Positions 1 to 7,925 of a stretch of DNA of 64,000 nucleotides are shown piece by piece. The position numbers and the translations under genes are program-made. The notes below the pieces were generated by a model, which worked only from the letters and a program-made list of their open reading frames with translations, ran no database searches and was not told the origin of the DNA. The stretch covers positions 1,495,501 through 1,559,500 of the forward strand of contig NZ_CP145905.1 of the NCBI RefSeq assembly GCF_036894955.1, given 5' to 3'. The number at the start of each line of letters is the position of its first letter. Position 1 is the stretch's first letter. Source of the DNA: Paenibacillus sp. KS-LC4. GTDB taxonomy: Bacteria; Bacillota; Bacilli; Paenibacillales; Paenibacillaceae.

Positions 1-601
1 GGCTCACCCGGATTGGGAGCTGAAATACTACCCATTCCCGCTTACAACAGGCATTGCAACACCAGTACATGCTATCCACAACGGCTATGCGATTCCAACA
101 AGCAGCAAAAACGCAGAGCGTGCACTGGCATTCTATGAAAAAATGGTTACCGACAAACGCTACAACCTGTTGACTCAATATGGTGTTGAAGGCAAAAACT
201 ATGAAGTGAAAGATGGCTACTACCAAATGATCGGCGATGCAAGCTCCAACGGCTTTGCTCGTGAAGGAATGAATGGCTGGGCATGGAGAAATCCAGAGTT
301 CATGCTGTTTGACAAAAACTATGACGGCGTAAAAGCGATCTTCGACGAGTTGGATAAAATCCAGGTTCCAGATAAATTTAACGGCTTTGCTGAAGATTAC
401 AGCACTTACCAAGCTGAGAGAGCAGCACTTGAGCAAGTGGAGAAGCAATATTTGTTCCCGCTGCAAGCTGGTCTCGTAGACAATATCGAGGAAGGCTTGA
501 AAACATTCATGGACAAAGCGAAGCAAGCTGGACTTGAGAAAATTCAAGCCGAGTACACGAAACAATGGCAAGCTTATGTAACAGAAAAAAATATTAAGTA
601 A
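1..601 (+). CDS. Extracellular solute-binding protein, C-terminal part (sugar ABC transporter)
   Basis: The gene enters from the left edge. The frame is open from base 2 and gives 199 residues before the TAA at 599-601. The visible part has the style of a family 1 sugar-binding lipoprotein (LplA-like): a GYAIP strand followed by a helix with ALAFYEKM, an aromatic-rich middle (GWAWRNPEF), and a lysine-rich end with FMDKAKQAGLEKIQAEYTKQW. Such proteins sit outside the membrane, tethered by a lipid, and deliver oligosaccharides to a permease pair. The signal peptide and lipobox lie outside the window. The sugar-catabolic genes downstream fit this role, but a terminator separates them. The substrate cannot be read. 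Confidence 0.75.
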   Translation, partial: AHPDWELKYYPFPLTTGIATPVHAIHNGYAIPTSSKNAERALAFYEKMVTDKRYNLLTQYGVEGKNYEVKDGYYQMIGDASSNGFAREGMNGWAWRNPEFMLFDKNYDGVKAIFDELDKIQVPDKFNGFAEDYSTYQAERAALEQVEKQYLFPLQAGLVDNIEEGLKTFMDKAKQAGLEKIQAEYTKQWQAYVTEKNIK

Positions 602-640
602 GCGGCAAATCCGTGCCTGAGGCAGCTCTCGGTATAGGTG

Positions 641-684
641 AAAAAGCGGCGGTGTGTCCCTGAGGGACATAACTGCCGCTTTTC
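641..684 (+). terminator. Intrinsic terminator after the binding-protein gene
   Basis: AAAAGCGGC at about 642-650 pairs with GCCGCTTTT at about 675-683, and an inner TCCC/GGGA stem closes the hairpin. The descending arm supplies the U-run. It lies 40 bases after the stop codon and should insulate the sugar operon downstream. Confidence 0.75.
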
Positions 685-709
685 TTATGCAATAAGAGAG
701 GGGATTTAG

Positions 710-760
710 ATGCAGACGCTAGTCGATAGCGTAAGGTATTTGAATTCGGTTGTACAATGA
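710..760 (+). CDS. Possible 16-codon leader or remnant ORF
   Basis: ATG at 710 follows a strong ribosome site, GAGAGGGG (696-703), by six bases. The frame reads MQTLVDSVRYLNSVVQ and stops at 758-760. I recognise nothing in it. It lies between a terminator and the promoter of the next operon, so no promoter for it is evident. It may be the surviving start of a deleted gene, a leader peptide, or chance. Confidence 0.2.
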   Translation: MQTLVDSVRYLNSVVQ

Positions 761-796
761 CAGTTAAATGATGAACAGATATTCGACCTTTTTAAT

Positions 797-827
797 CAAG
801 CGCTTACATAACAATCTATGCTACAAT
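797..827 (+). promoter_or_regulatory. Extended -10 promoter with a cre-like element for the sugar operon
   Basis: TGcTACAAT at 819-827 is an extended -10 (TG, one base, then a hexamer). No convincing -35 exists. Instead, the -35 region holds ATCAAGCGCTTACA (795-808). Read on the minus strand this is TGTAAGCGCTTGAT, which follows the catabolite-responsive element pattern TGNAANCGNWNN. A CcpA or LacI-type regulator binding there is an inference. The start codon at 877 follows. Confidence 0.4.
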
Positions 828-876
828 GTATCTATAGTGATCCTTCTTATAACAGGTATAGAGAGGATGTTAATCA

Positions 877-2037
877 TTGGAAAAAGTCAGAATTGGCATA
901 ATTGGCCTTGGAAATATGGGAACGGGACACGCCCGTTATTTGATTGAAGGAAGAGTAGAGGGCGCCGTGCTTGCGGCGGTTACAGATGTACGGCCCGAAC
1001 GTTTAGAGCAGGCAGCTCAGGAGTGGGGCGCAGAACTAAAGCTGTATTCGACGGCAGAGGAGCTATTCAGCTCAGGCGAGGTGGATGCGGTGTTCATCTG
1101 CACACCGCATTATGATCATCCGCAGCAGGCAGCCGCAGCGCTGAAGGCTGGGCTGCATGTATTAATTGAAAAGCCTGCTGGCGTTTATACAAAGCAGGTT
1201 CGCGAGATGAATGAAGCGGCAGCGCGCAGCAATAAAGTATTCGGCATTATGTACAATCAACGCACGAATCCGCTGTATGCGAAGCTTCGTGATTTGATTA
1301 CATCCGGGGAGCTTGGGGAAGTTCGCCGCACGAACTGGATTATTACGAACTGGTACCGCTCGCAGAGCTATTATGATTCCGGCGGCTGGCGTGCAACGTG
1401 GGCTGGAGAAGGTGGCGGCGTACTGCTGAACCAGGACCCGCATCAGCTTGATTTGTGGCAGTGGACGACAGGAATGATGCCGAAGCGCGTACGTGCTTTT
1501 TGCTCCTTTGGAAAACATCGCGACATAGAAGTGGAGAACGATGTGACGGCTTATGTGGAATATGAAAATGGAGCAACGGGTGTATTTGTCACCTCGACCT
1601 TTGAATCACCGGGTACAAATCGTTTTGAGATTTCCGGTGAACGAGGCAAAATCGTTATTGAAAATGACAAAATGACGTTCTGGCGGCTGCGCGTGTCTGA
1701 AACCGAATTTAATGCTAACTTTAAAGGCGGCTTTGGCCAGCCGGAATGCTGGAAATTTGAAATTCCGGTCAGCGATGGCGGCAATCACATGAGCATTACT
1801 CAGGATTGGGTAAATGCGATTTTGCACGGCACGCCACTGCTTGCTCCTGGCGAAGAGGGCATTAAGGGACTGGAGCTGTCCAATGCCATGCTGCTTTCCA
1901 CTTGGACCGATGGATGGGTCGATCTTCCGATTAACGAGGATTTATTTTATGAAAAGCTTCAGGAGCGAATACGCAATTCGGATAAGAATAAAGATATGAA
2001 CAGTTATGAGACGCTGGATGTTAAAGGCACCCACTAA
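877..2037 (+). CDS. Gfo/Idh/MocA family NAD(P)-dependent oxidoreductase
   Basis: The 386-residue product has the standard fold of the family: an N-terminal Rossmann nucleotide-binding motif (GLGNMGTGH, residues 10-18) and the signature EKP at residues 98-100, whose lysine is catalytic in related sugar dehydrogenases. The GGVLLNQDPHQLDLWQW stretch supplies the conserved Asp/His of the C-terminal alpha/beta domain. Members oxidise or reduce sugars, inositols or sugar acids with NAD(P)H in the cytoplasm. The start is TTG at 877, with GAGAGG at 861-866. It is the first gene of a run of five closely spaced genes. The exact sugar cannot be read. Confidence 0.88.
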   Translation: MEKVRIGIIGLGNMGTGHARYLIEGRVEGAVLAAVTDVRPERLEQAAQEWGAELKLYSTAEELFSSGEVDAVFICTPHYDHPQQAAAALKAGLHVLIEKPAGVYTKQVREMNEAAARSNKVFGIMYNQRTNPLYAKLRDLITSGELGEVRRTNWIITNWYRSQSYYDSGGWRATWAGEGGGVLLNQDPHQLDLWQWTTGMMPKRVRAFCSFGKHRDIEVENDVTAYVEYENGATGVFVTSTFESPGTNRFEISGERGKIVIENDKMTFWRLRVSETEFNANFKGGFGQPECWKFEIPVSDGGNHMSITQDWVNAILHGTPLLAPGEEGIKGLELSNAMLLSTWTDGWVDLPINEDLFYEKLQERIRNSDKNKDMNSYETLDVKGTH

Positions 2038-2076
2038 CAACTAACTTATAAGCAAGCGAGAGGGAGGCAATATTTT

Positions 2077-3147
2077 ATGTCAACAGCAAATGGAATGAAT
2101 TATGCCCCGAAAGGCAAGGCAAAGCCAGTAGTTAATGAGGGAGAATTTGTATTCGCGGCCTTGTCGCTGGATCATGGACATATTTATGGCATGTGCAATG
2201 GTCTTCGGGAGGCGGGGGGCACACTCAAGTGGGTTTATGATCCAGACCCGAAGAAGGTAGAAGCATTTGTGCGCACCTATCCTGAGGTCCGCCCGGCGGA
2301 ATCGAAGCAGCAAATTTTGCAGGATGCGGAAGTGGTGCTCGTTGCAGCAGCGGCGGTTACGAATTTACGCGGCCCGCTTGGCGTCGAGGTTATGCAGCAT
2401 GGCAAGCATTATTTTACCGACAAAGCACCGTTTACGACGCTTGAGCAGTTGGCTGAGGCGCGTAAAGTAACGGCGGCTACAGGCAAAATTTACGCCGTTT
2501 ATTACAGCGAGCGCCTTCATGTGGAATCCGCAGAATTCGCCGGGCAGCTCGTGAAGGACGGGGCTATTGGCCGTGTGCTGAATGTATTAGGCCTCGGACC
2601 GCATCGTTTGAATGCAGCAGCTCGGCCTGATTGGTTCTTCAATAAGGAGCAGTACGGCGGCATTATTTGTGATCTTGCCAGCCATCAAATTGAACAGTTT
2701 CTATATTTCGCAGGCTGCAAGGATGCGACGGTGCAATCCAGCAAAATAGCGAATTACAATAATAAGCAATACCCAGAGCTTGAGGACTTTGGTGACGTTA
2801 CGATGATTGGGGACAATGGGGCTACGCATTATTCTCGCGTGGACTGGTTTACACCGGATGGCTTGTCTACTTGGGGAGATGGGCGGACGATTATTCTCGG
2901 CACAGAAGGCTATATCGAGCTGCGCAAATATGTCGATTTGACGAGAGGCGGCAGCGATCATTTGTTCCTCGTGAATGGAGAAGGCGAGCAAAAAATTGAT
3001 GTGAAGGACAAGGTAGGCTTCCCATATTTTGGAGCGCTTATTCTTGATTGCTTGAATGGCACGGAGCTAGCGATGACGCAGGCGCATACGTTTAAAGCGG
3101 CAGAGCTTAGCTTGCAGGCGCAATTGCAGGCTGTCCGGGTCGAGTAG
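2077..3147 (+). CDS. Gfo/Idh/MocA family oxidoreductase, atypical member
   Basis: A 356-residue paralogue of the gene before it, 39 bases downstream, with GGGAGG ahead of ATG 2077. The fold is recognisable, but the usual GxGxxG is replaced by LSLDHGHIYGM near residues 30-40, and the usual EKP reads DKAPF in HGKHYFTDKAPF. A YYSERLHVESAEFAGQLV helix and a DLASHQIEQFLYFAG motif match the C-terminal half of the family. Cofactor binding and chemistry may therefore differ from the first enzyme. Two such enzymes with an isomerase often act in sequence on one sugar or sugar acid. That reading is inferred from context. Confidence 0.8.
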   Translation: MSTANGMNYAPKGKAKPVVNEGEFVFAALSLDHGHIYGMCNGLREAGGTLKWVYDPDPKKVEAFVRTYPEVRPAESKQQILQDAEVVLVAAAAVTNLRGPLGVEVMQHGKHYFTDKAPFTTLEQLAEARKVTAATGKIYAVYYSERLHVESAEFAGQLVKDGAIGRVLNVLGLGPHRLNAAARPDWFFNKEQYGGIICDLASHQIEQFLYFAGCKDATVQSSKIANYNNKQYPELEDFGDVTMIGDNGATHYSRVDWFTPDGLSTWGDGRTIILGTEGYIELRKYVDLTRGGSDHLFLVNGEGEQKIDVKDKVGFPYFGALILDCLNGTELAMTQAHTFKAAELSLQAQLQAVRVE

Positions 3148-3206
3148 GGAAAGAGCGGAGGGAGTAAACGCACAATACGGTTCGAGGAAGGGAGAAGCGT
3201 GAATCG

Positions 3207-4073
3207 ATGATGAAATTGTCTGTATTTACGGTAGCAACACCCGAGCTGGGCCCCGAGGAGCTGGCGGCAGCGGCGCATGAGGCAGGAATTCATGCTGTAG
3301 AATGGCGTTACAAGGAAGCGCCCGATGCGACTGTGGCGAGTCAAGAGCCTTCTTTCTGGGGTAACAACCTCTGTACGATTTTCCCCTCGGGCGGAGATGA
3401 AATGCTGGATCGCTTCGGAAAGGCGGCGGCTGATCATGGACTGATCTCGCTTAGCCTGACGCCATATCTTACCGCTGGCGATTTGGAGACTACCGAGCAG
3501 GTGCTGAAAGCGGCGAAGCGGGTCGGTGCTTCCTTTATCCGGGTAGGTGTTCCGTTTTATGACCGCACGAGGCCGTTCGGCGAGCTGTTCACGCTGGCAC
3601 GGACGTATTTGAAGCAAACGGAGGAGCTGTGCCGTAAGTATGGCGTTAAAGGCTTAGTCGAGACCCATCATCAGACGATTGCGGCAAGCGCCTCCGCGGC
3701 TTATCGGCTATGCGAAGGGCTGGACCCGGACTGTATTGGCGTACTCTACGATCCCGGCAACATGGTTTACGAAGGCTTTGAAAACTATCGGATGGGACTA
3801 GAGCTGCTAGGTCCATATTTGGCACATGTGCATGTGAAAAATGCGAGCTGGCAGGCTGGCCCAGAGGAAACAGATGGCAGCATTAACTGGAAGGCGGACT
3901 GGACGGGACTAGCTAAAGGGATCGTGCCATGGAAGCAAATCATTGAGGATTTGCAGGCTGTCGGCTACGACGGCTATCTCGGCATCGAAGATTTCAGCAA
4001 GGAATTTGCGGAGTCGCCAGACATGCTGCGTCATTTTGTCCGATATATTAACGGACTACAGTCCAGCAGCTAA
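3207..4073 (+). CDS. Sugar phosphate isomerase/epimerase (xylose isomerase-like TIM barrel)
   Basis: The 288-residue product reads as one AP-endonuclease-2/xylose-isomerase-like TIM barrel. Metal-ligand positions are visible: VETHHQ (Glu then His), VLYDPGNMV (Asp), AHVHVKN (His) and GIEDFS (Glu). These enzymes isomerise or epimerise free sugars or sugar acids using a divalent metal. It begins at ATG 3207, followed directly by a second ATG, with GGGAG at 3190-3194. It ends one base before the AraC gene, which suggests translational coupling. The two oxidoreductases upstream suggest a shared pathway. Confidence 0.82.
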   Translation: MMKLSVFTVATPELGPEELAAAAHEAGIHAVEWRYKEAPDATVASQEPSFWGNNLCTIFPSGGDEMLDRFGKAAADHGLISLSLTPYLTAGDLETTEQVLKAAKRVGASFIRVGVPFYDRTRPFGELFTLARTYLKQTEELCRKYGVKGLVETHHQTIAASASAAYRLCEGLDPDCIGVLYDPGNMVYEGFENYRMGLELLGPYLAHVHVKNASWQAGPEETDGSINWKADWTGLAKGIVPWKQIIEDLQAVGYDGYLGIEDFSKEFAESPDMLRHFVRYINGLQSSS

Positions 4074-4074
4074 A

Positions 4075-4893
4075 ATGATTGATTTCAGCTATCAAATCCA
4101 AACACCGCTGGAGCCTATTTTTCATTCGCATACCTATTATGAGGTTTATTATTTTCATGAAGGAAAATGCAACTATTTGATAGGCGATCAAATTTATCAT
4201 ATGCAGCCGGGCGATTTGATGATATTGTTTGGCATGACGCTGCATTGCGCCAAAATCGACCCATCGGTTCCTTATGTGCGTTCGATTGTTCATTTCGAGC
4301 CTTCGCTGCTGCGTCCGCTGCTGGAGCTGCCGCAGGCACTTAATGTGATGGAGCCGTTTGAGGAGCTGCGAAATCATCGCCTGCGGCTCAGAGGCGAGCA
4401 TAAGGAAGAGGCTGAGCGGCTTCTGGCTCTAATGCAGGTGCATCAGCAGCGGGGAGATGCGATAGGCAGCAATCGTCTGTTGCTTGCCTTCGTTGATTTA
4501 TTGTATTTTATTTTTGGTTTATGCGAGCAGCCGCTGAGGGAACGGCAAGAGTTTTCTACGGAAAAGGAACAGACGGTGCAGCGCATCATCTCCTTGCTGG
4601 AGCACAGCTATACGGACGATTTGCATATGGATCAGCTAGAGGAAAGGCTTCATCTAAGCAAGTCGTATATCGCCAGGCTGTTTAAGGATGTGACGGGTGT
4701 AACGGTGTTTCACTACGTATATCGAAGACGGATTAATGAGGCGAAAATCATCTTTTTGATGGAGCCGTCCGTCACGGTAACAGAAGCTTGCTATCGTCTT
4801 GGTTTTAAGCATCTGGCCCATTTCAGCAGAATGTTCAAACAATTCGTCGGTGTATCGCCAGAGCAGTTCAAGCGGCGCGAGACGCAAGGCTAA
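4075..4893 (+). CDS. AraC family transcriptional regulator with N-terminal cupin
   Basis: The frame is open further upstream into the isomerase gene, but ATG 4075, one base after that gene's stop, gives a normal 272-residue AraC protein. Residues 1-100 form a cupin-like sugar sensor (HSHTYYEVYYFHEG, then GDLMILFGMTLHCA). The last 100 residues hold two helix-turn-helices: LHLSKSYIARLFKDVTGVTV and the second with RLGFKHLAHFSRMFKQFVG. It has no good ribosome site of its own. It most likely senses a sugar or product of this operon and controls it. Confidence 0.85.
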   Translation: MIDFSYQIQTPLEPIFHSHTYYEVYYFHEGKCNYLIGDQIYHMQPGDLMILFGMTLHCAKIDPSVPYVRSIVHFEPSLLRPLLELPQALNVMEPFEELRNHRLRLRGEHKEEAERLLALMQVHQQRGDAIGSNRLLLAFVDLLYFIFGLCEQPLRERQEFSTEKEQTVQRIISLLEHSYTDDLHMDQLEERLHLSKSYIARLFKDVTGVTVFHYVYRRRINEAKIIFLMEPSVTVTEACYRLGFKHLAHFSRMFKQFVGVSPEQFKRRETQG

Positions 4894-4919
4894 TCGTGAA
4901 TATAAGGGGAATGATTAGG

Positions 4920-5576
4920 ATGAAGCTGGAACGTGGTCAGAAGCTGTTGTTTATTGGGGACTCGATTACGGATTGCGACCGAAACAAGCAGGATGGCGAG
5001 GGACTGTTCGGCGCCCTTGGCAAAGGTTACGTTGCTCAGGTGGATGCGCTGCTGCAAGCGGTATACCCGGAGCTTGGCATTCGTGTAGTGAACATGGGAA
5101 CAAGCGGGCATACGGTTCGTGATTTAAAAGCGAGATGGCAGGAGGATGTAACGGATAAGAAGCCGGACGTGCTTTCGATCATGATCGGCATAAATGACGT
5201 ATGGCGCCAATATGATACGCCGTTCATTAAGGAATGGCATATCTATTTGGAGGAGTACGAGCAGACGCTGCGCGAGCTGGTTGCGAGGGCGAAGCCAATT
5301 GCCGAAAGCGGCATCGTGCTGATGACACCATTCTTTCTGGAGAGCAATGAGCAGGATGCGATGCGCCGCACAATGGACGAATATGGCGCTGTTGTACGCC
5401 GTATTGCAGATGAAACGGGCTGTCTGTTCATTGATACACAGGCGGCATTTAATAAGGTGCTGGCCCATCTCTATTCCGCTACTTTAGCGTGGGATCGCGT
5501 GCATCCGACGGCAGCAGGCCATATGGTGCTGGCGAGAGCTTTTTTGCAGGCAATGGATTTCGATTGGACGAAATAA
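4920..5576 (+). CDS. SGNH/GDSL hydrolase (esterase)
   Basis: The start is ATG 4920, nine bases after AAGGGGA (4904-4910). A GTG at 4896 is in frame but poorly placed. The 218-residue product has all SGNH blocks: FIGDSITD (block I, nucleophile Ser15), NMGTSGHTV (block II Gly), IGINDVW (block III Asn) and DRVHPTAAGH (block V Asp/His). No signal peptide is present, so it acts inside the cell, probably removing acetyl groups from imported sugars. It closes the five-gene run and is followed by a terminator. The substrate is unknown. Confidence 0.82.
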   Translation: MKLERGQKLLFIGDSITDCDRNKQDGEGLFGALGKGYVAQVDALLQAVYPELGIRVVNMGTSGHTVRDLKARWQEDVTDKKPDVLSIMIGINDVWRQYDTPFIKEWHIYLEEYEQTLRELVARAKPIAESGIVLMTPFFLESNEQDAMRRTMDEYGAVVRRIADETGCLFIDTQAAFNKVLAHLYSATLAWDRVHPTAAGHMVLARAFLQAMDFDWTK

Positions 5577-5592
5577 AACAGGCTGAAGCCTG

Positions 5593-5625
5593 GAAGCTTA
5601 TCCGCTGCGGATAAGCTTCTTTTGA
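5593..5625 (+). terminator. Intrinsic terminator of the sugar operon
   Basis: GAAGCTTATCCGC (5593-5605) and GCGGATAAGCTTC (5607-5619) are a perfect 13-base inverted repeat. A short T-rich tail (TTTTGATTTTA) follows. Confidence 0.85.
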
Positions 5626-5663
5626 TTTTAATGCTGCATAAGTTGTCTGAAATAATAAACATG

Positions 5664-5713
5664 TTGCAAAAACTAATGTCATTAGCTATTATAAAACTAA
5701 TTACATTAGTTTT
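5664..5713 (+). promoter_or_regulatory. Promoter with two tandem TetR-type operators
   Basis: TTGCAA (5664-5669) and TATTAT (5687-5692) are separated by exactly 17 bases. An imperfect palindrome, ACTAAT-gtc-ATTAGC (5672-5686), fills the spacer. A perfect one, AAAACTAAT-tac-ATTAGTTTT (5693-5713), starts just after the -10. Their centres are 24 bases apart. This is the geometry expected for repression by the TetR protein encoded two genes down. Assignment to that protein is inference. Confidence 0.7.
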
Positions 5714-5750
5714 TGTGCAACCCGTGCAAAATAACGAGGAGTGATGCATC

Positions 5751-6473
5751 GTGAGAATGACTAGACACCAGCATATTTATCAGTTAACCTACTTGCCTTA
5801 TGTATTTCCTGTAAATTGCTATTTGATCGAAGAAGAGGACGGCTTGACGCTGATTGATGCAGCACTGCCGAATAATGCTGAAGCGATTATGCAGGCAGCA
5901 CGCAAGCTCGGCAAGCCGATTGTGCGTATCGTACTGACTCATGCGCATGATGATCATATCGGCGCGTTAGATAAACTCAAAGCACAGCTGCCGAATGCAG
6001 TCGTAGCGATATCGGCGAGGGACGCGCGATTGCTGCGAGGAGACCGCTCCTTGGAGCCGAGTGAGCCGACGACCCCGATTAGAGGCGGCGTACCGAAAAA
6101 TGTAGCCACGAAGCCGAATTTGCTGCTTCAGGATGGTGATCGTATCGGCTCACTGCTGGCGGTTGCAGCACCGGGACATACGCCGGGTTCCATGGCCTTT
6201 CTCGATACTAGGGGTGGAGAGCTAATTGCTGGCGATGCCTTTCAACGGCGTGGCGGCCTTGCGGTCAGTGGACAAATGCGTCCGTTGTTTCCATTTCCGG
6301 CATGGGCTACCTGGAATAAGCAGCAGTCGCTGCTTAGTGCCCAGCGCTTGCTAGCGCTGAAACCGTCCTTGCTGGCAGTCGGACATGGCAATCTGCTTGC
6401 CAGCCCTGTGGCTGCAATGGAGCAGGCAGTCAAAGTGGCTGAACGCAAGCTCGCTGTTTCTATGGTACATTAG
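5751..6473 (+). CDS. MBL-fold metallo-hydrolase
   Basis: The 240-residue product carries the metallo-beta-lactamase signature LTHAHDDHIGAL (HxHxDH, around residues 63-74). Further metal ligands are at PGHTPGS and AGDAF, and the last His is in VGHGN. Members hydrolyse thioesters, lactones or related bonds, or detoxify aldehyde adducts such as S-lactoylglutathione. The start is GTG 5751 with CGAGGAG at 5735-5741. An in-frame ATG at 5757 is possible. It stands directly behind the tandem operators and before the tetR gene, so it is probably the main target of that regulator. The substrate is not predictable. Confidence 0.85.
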   Translation: MRMTRHQHIYQLTYLPYVFPVNCYLIEEEDGLTLIDAALPNNAEAIMQAARKLGKPIVRIVLTHAHDDHIGALDKLKAQLPNAVVAISARDARLLRGDRSLEPSEPTTPIRGGVPKNVATKPNLLLQDGDRIGSLLAVAAPGHTPGSMAFLDTRGGELIAGDAFQRRGGLAVSGQMRPLFPFPAWATWNKQQSLLSAQRLLALKPSLLAVGHGNLLASPVAAMEQAVKVAERKLAVSMVH

Positions 6474-6545
6474 AGGAAATATCACACTGATATTATAAAT
6501 GCCGATTAAATAACACTGATCTCACAACAGCAAGGAGAAGATGAT

Positions 6546-7121
6546 ATGTCGCCAAGAATAGGCTTGGATGTACCGACGATTGTTCGGACGGCCGCAGAAA
6601 TTGCTAATACGCAAGGGCTCGAAGCGGTAACGATGGCATCGCTTTCGCAGAAGCTGGGCATTCGCTCGCCCTCCTTATACAATCATATAGACGGATTAGG
6701 TGGAGTGAGGATGGCTCTCGCGATTTATGGCTTGCGCGAAATGAACGAGCAGATGAATAAGGCGGTAGAAGGTCTGACAGGAGAAGACGCCGTTTATGCG
6801 GCGAGCAAAGCCTATATTTCTTTTGCCCGCTCGAATCCGGGTGTTTATGAGGCGACAGTTCCGTCTCAATCACAGGATAATGCTGAATTTAAATCAGTTA
6901 GCGAGCAACTGATCGGGCTCATTATTAATTTGCTGGATAGCTACAAATTAAAGCATGAGACGGCAATTCATATCGTTCGCGGCTGGCGCAGCCTGCTGCA
7001 TGGATTTAGCTCAATTGAGCAGAAGGGCGGCTTCGGTATGCCCTACCAATTGGATGAATCCTTGCAGCTTGTGCTGCAAACGTATTTGTCTGGGATTCGA
7101 CAAATATGTATTGAAGAGTAA
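6546..7121 (+). CDS. TetR/AcrR family regulator with WHG-type C-terminal domain
   Basis: This 191-residue protein has an N-terminal helix-turn-helix (IANTQGLEAVTMASLSQKLG then SPSLYNHIDGLGG). Its ligand-binding half ends in VRGWRSLLHGFSSIEQKGGFG, the signature of the TetR_C WHG group. ATG 6546 follows AAGGAGA (6531-6537). It lies 72 bases after the metallo-hydrolase gene, with no clear promoter between, so the two are probably cotranscribed and autoregulated through the operators at 5669-5713. Confidence 0.88.
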   Translation: MSPRIGLDVPTIVRTAAEIANTQGLEAVTMASLSQKLGIRSPSLYNHIDGLGGVRMALAIYGLREMNEQMNKAVEGLTGEDAVYAASKAYISFARSNPGVYEATVPSQSQDNAEFKSVSEQLIGLIINLLDSYKLKHETAIHIVRGWRSLLHGFSSIEQKGGFGMPYQLDESLQLVLQTYLSGIRQICIEE

Positions 7122-7388
7122 CATCTTCATTCTATTCGCAGAATGTCTACCTAATCTCGTTTCTGAATAAATATTTTCTTCCTTATACAATATAACAATA
7201 AGCATACGAAAAAGACAGTCAAGTGCAGGGACATTGTCCATAACTATTTGGAGCAGTTCGCTATCATTTAGACCTATTTCGAATAGAGGTTGAACATGCT
7301 TCATTGGAAACCATTTTTGTTAACCACGAGAATAAAGAATAAAAAAATAAAAATCCTTTTGCATAAAATGGTTTTCCTGATTGTAAGT

Positions 7389-7763
7389 ATGAGGGAGGAA
7401 CCTATTTTTCCAGAAGGGAGAGGGCTGTCCATTACGAAGCAACAGCTGCCGCGAAGCTCGCTATTGTCTATTGGAGGAATGCTGCTTCCTCTTGTCATTC
7501 ACGGCATTCATTTGCTGCTGCCCCTGCTGTTGACTGGAAGTATAGCAATGGAAAGCAGCATGCATAGGCATCACGATGAGGCGGCCAGCTCGGGAGCAGA
7601 TTGGGTGGGCTTGCTGCTAAGCGGGATTACGGCTATTTCTGTCATTGTCACAATCATTTATTTGTACCGCATTTGGACTAGCAAAACCTGCAGCAAAACG
7701 AACGCATGGCTGTACACGGGCATTTCCGTTGCGTGCTTCGCGCTCATCGCCGCAACCTTATAA
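7389..7763 (+). CDS. Small integral membrane protein of unknown function
   Basis: I do not recognise the family. The frame has about three hydrophobic segments: SIGGMLLPLVIHGIHLLLPL, VGLLLSGITAISVIVTIIYL, and a last one near AWLYTGISVACFALIA. A His-rich loop, MHRHHDEA, lies between the first and second and could bind metal. The start is uncertain. ATG 7389 has no good ribosome site. The best Shine-Dalgarno (AAGGGAG, 7414-7420) sits ahead of CTG and ATT codons. A frame back to 7290 is also open. It is followed by a good terminator. Confidence 0.5.
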   Translation: MREEPIFPEGRGLSITKQQLPRSSLLSIGGMLLPLVIHGIHLLLPLLLTGSIAMESSMHRHHDEAASSGADWVGLLLSGITAISVIVTIIYLYRIWTSKTCSKTNAWLYTGISVACFALIAATL

Positions 7764-7772
7764 GGCAAGTGG

Positions 7773-7816
7773 GAAGGCTCGAAGCCAAATAGCGGCTGGA
7801 GCTTTCTCTTTTTTTT
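7773..7816 (+). terminator. Intrinsic terminator
   Basis: GAAGGCTC (7773-7780) pairs with GAGCTTTC (7799-7806) through one G-U pair. An inner AGCC/GGCT pairing and a run of about ten pyrimidines, mostly T, follow. It ends transcription from the small membrane-protein gene. Confidence 0.7.
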
Positions 7817-7925
7817 GCAAAAATCTTCTGTTGCGCTTCCTGTTGAATTTTGCTCTAATGAAAGTAACGTAAATGAATGAACGCTCTTCGGGAAAATGGA
7901 GTGATTCGAAAGGAAGCAGCAGAAG

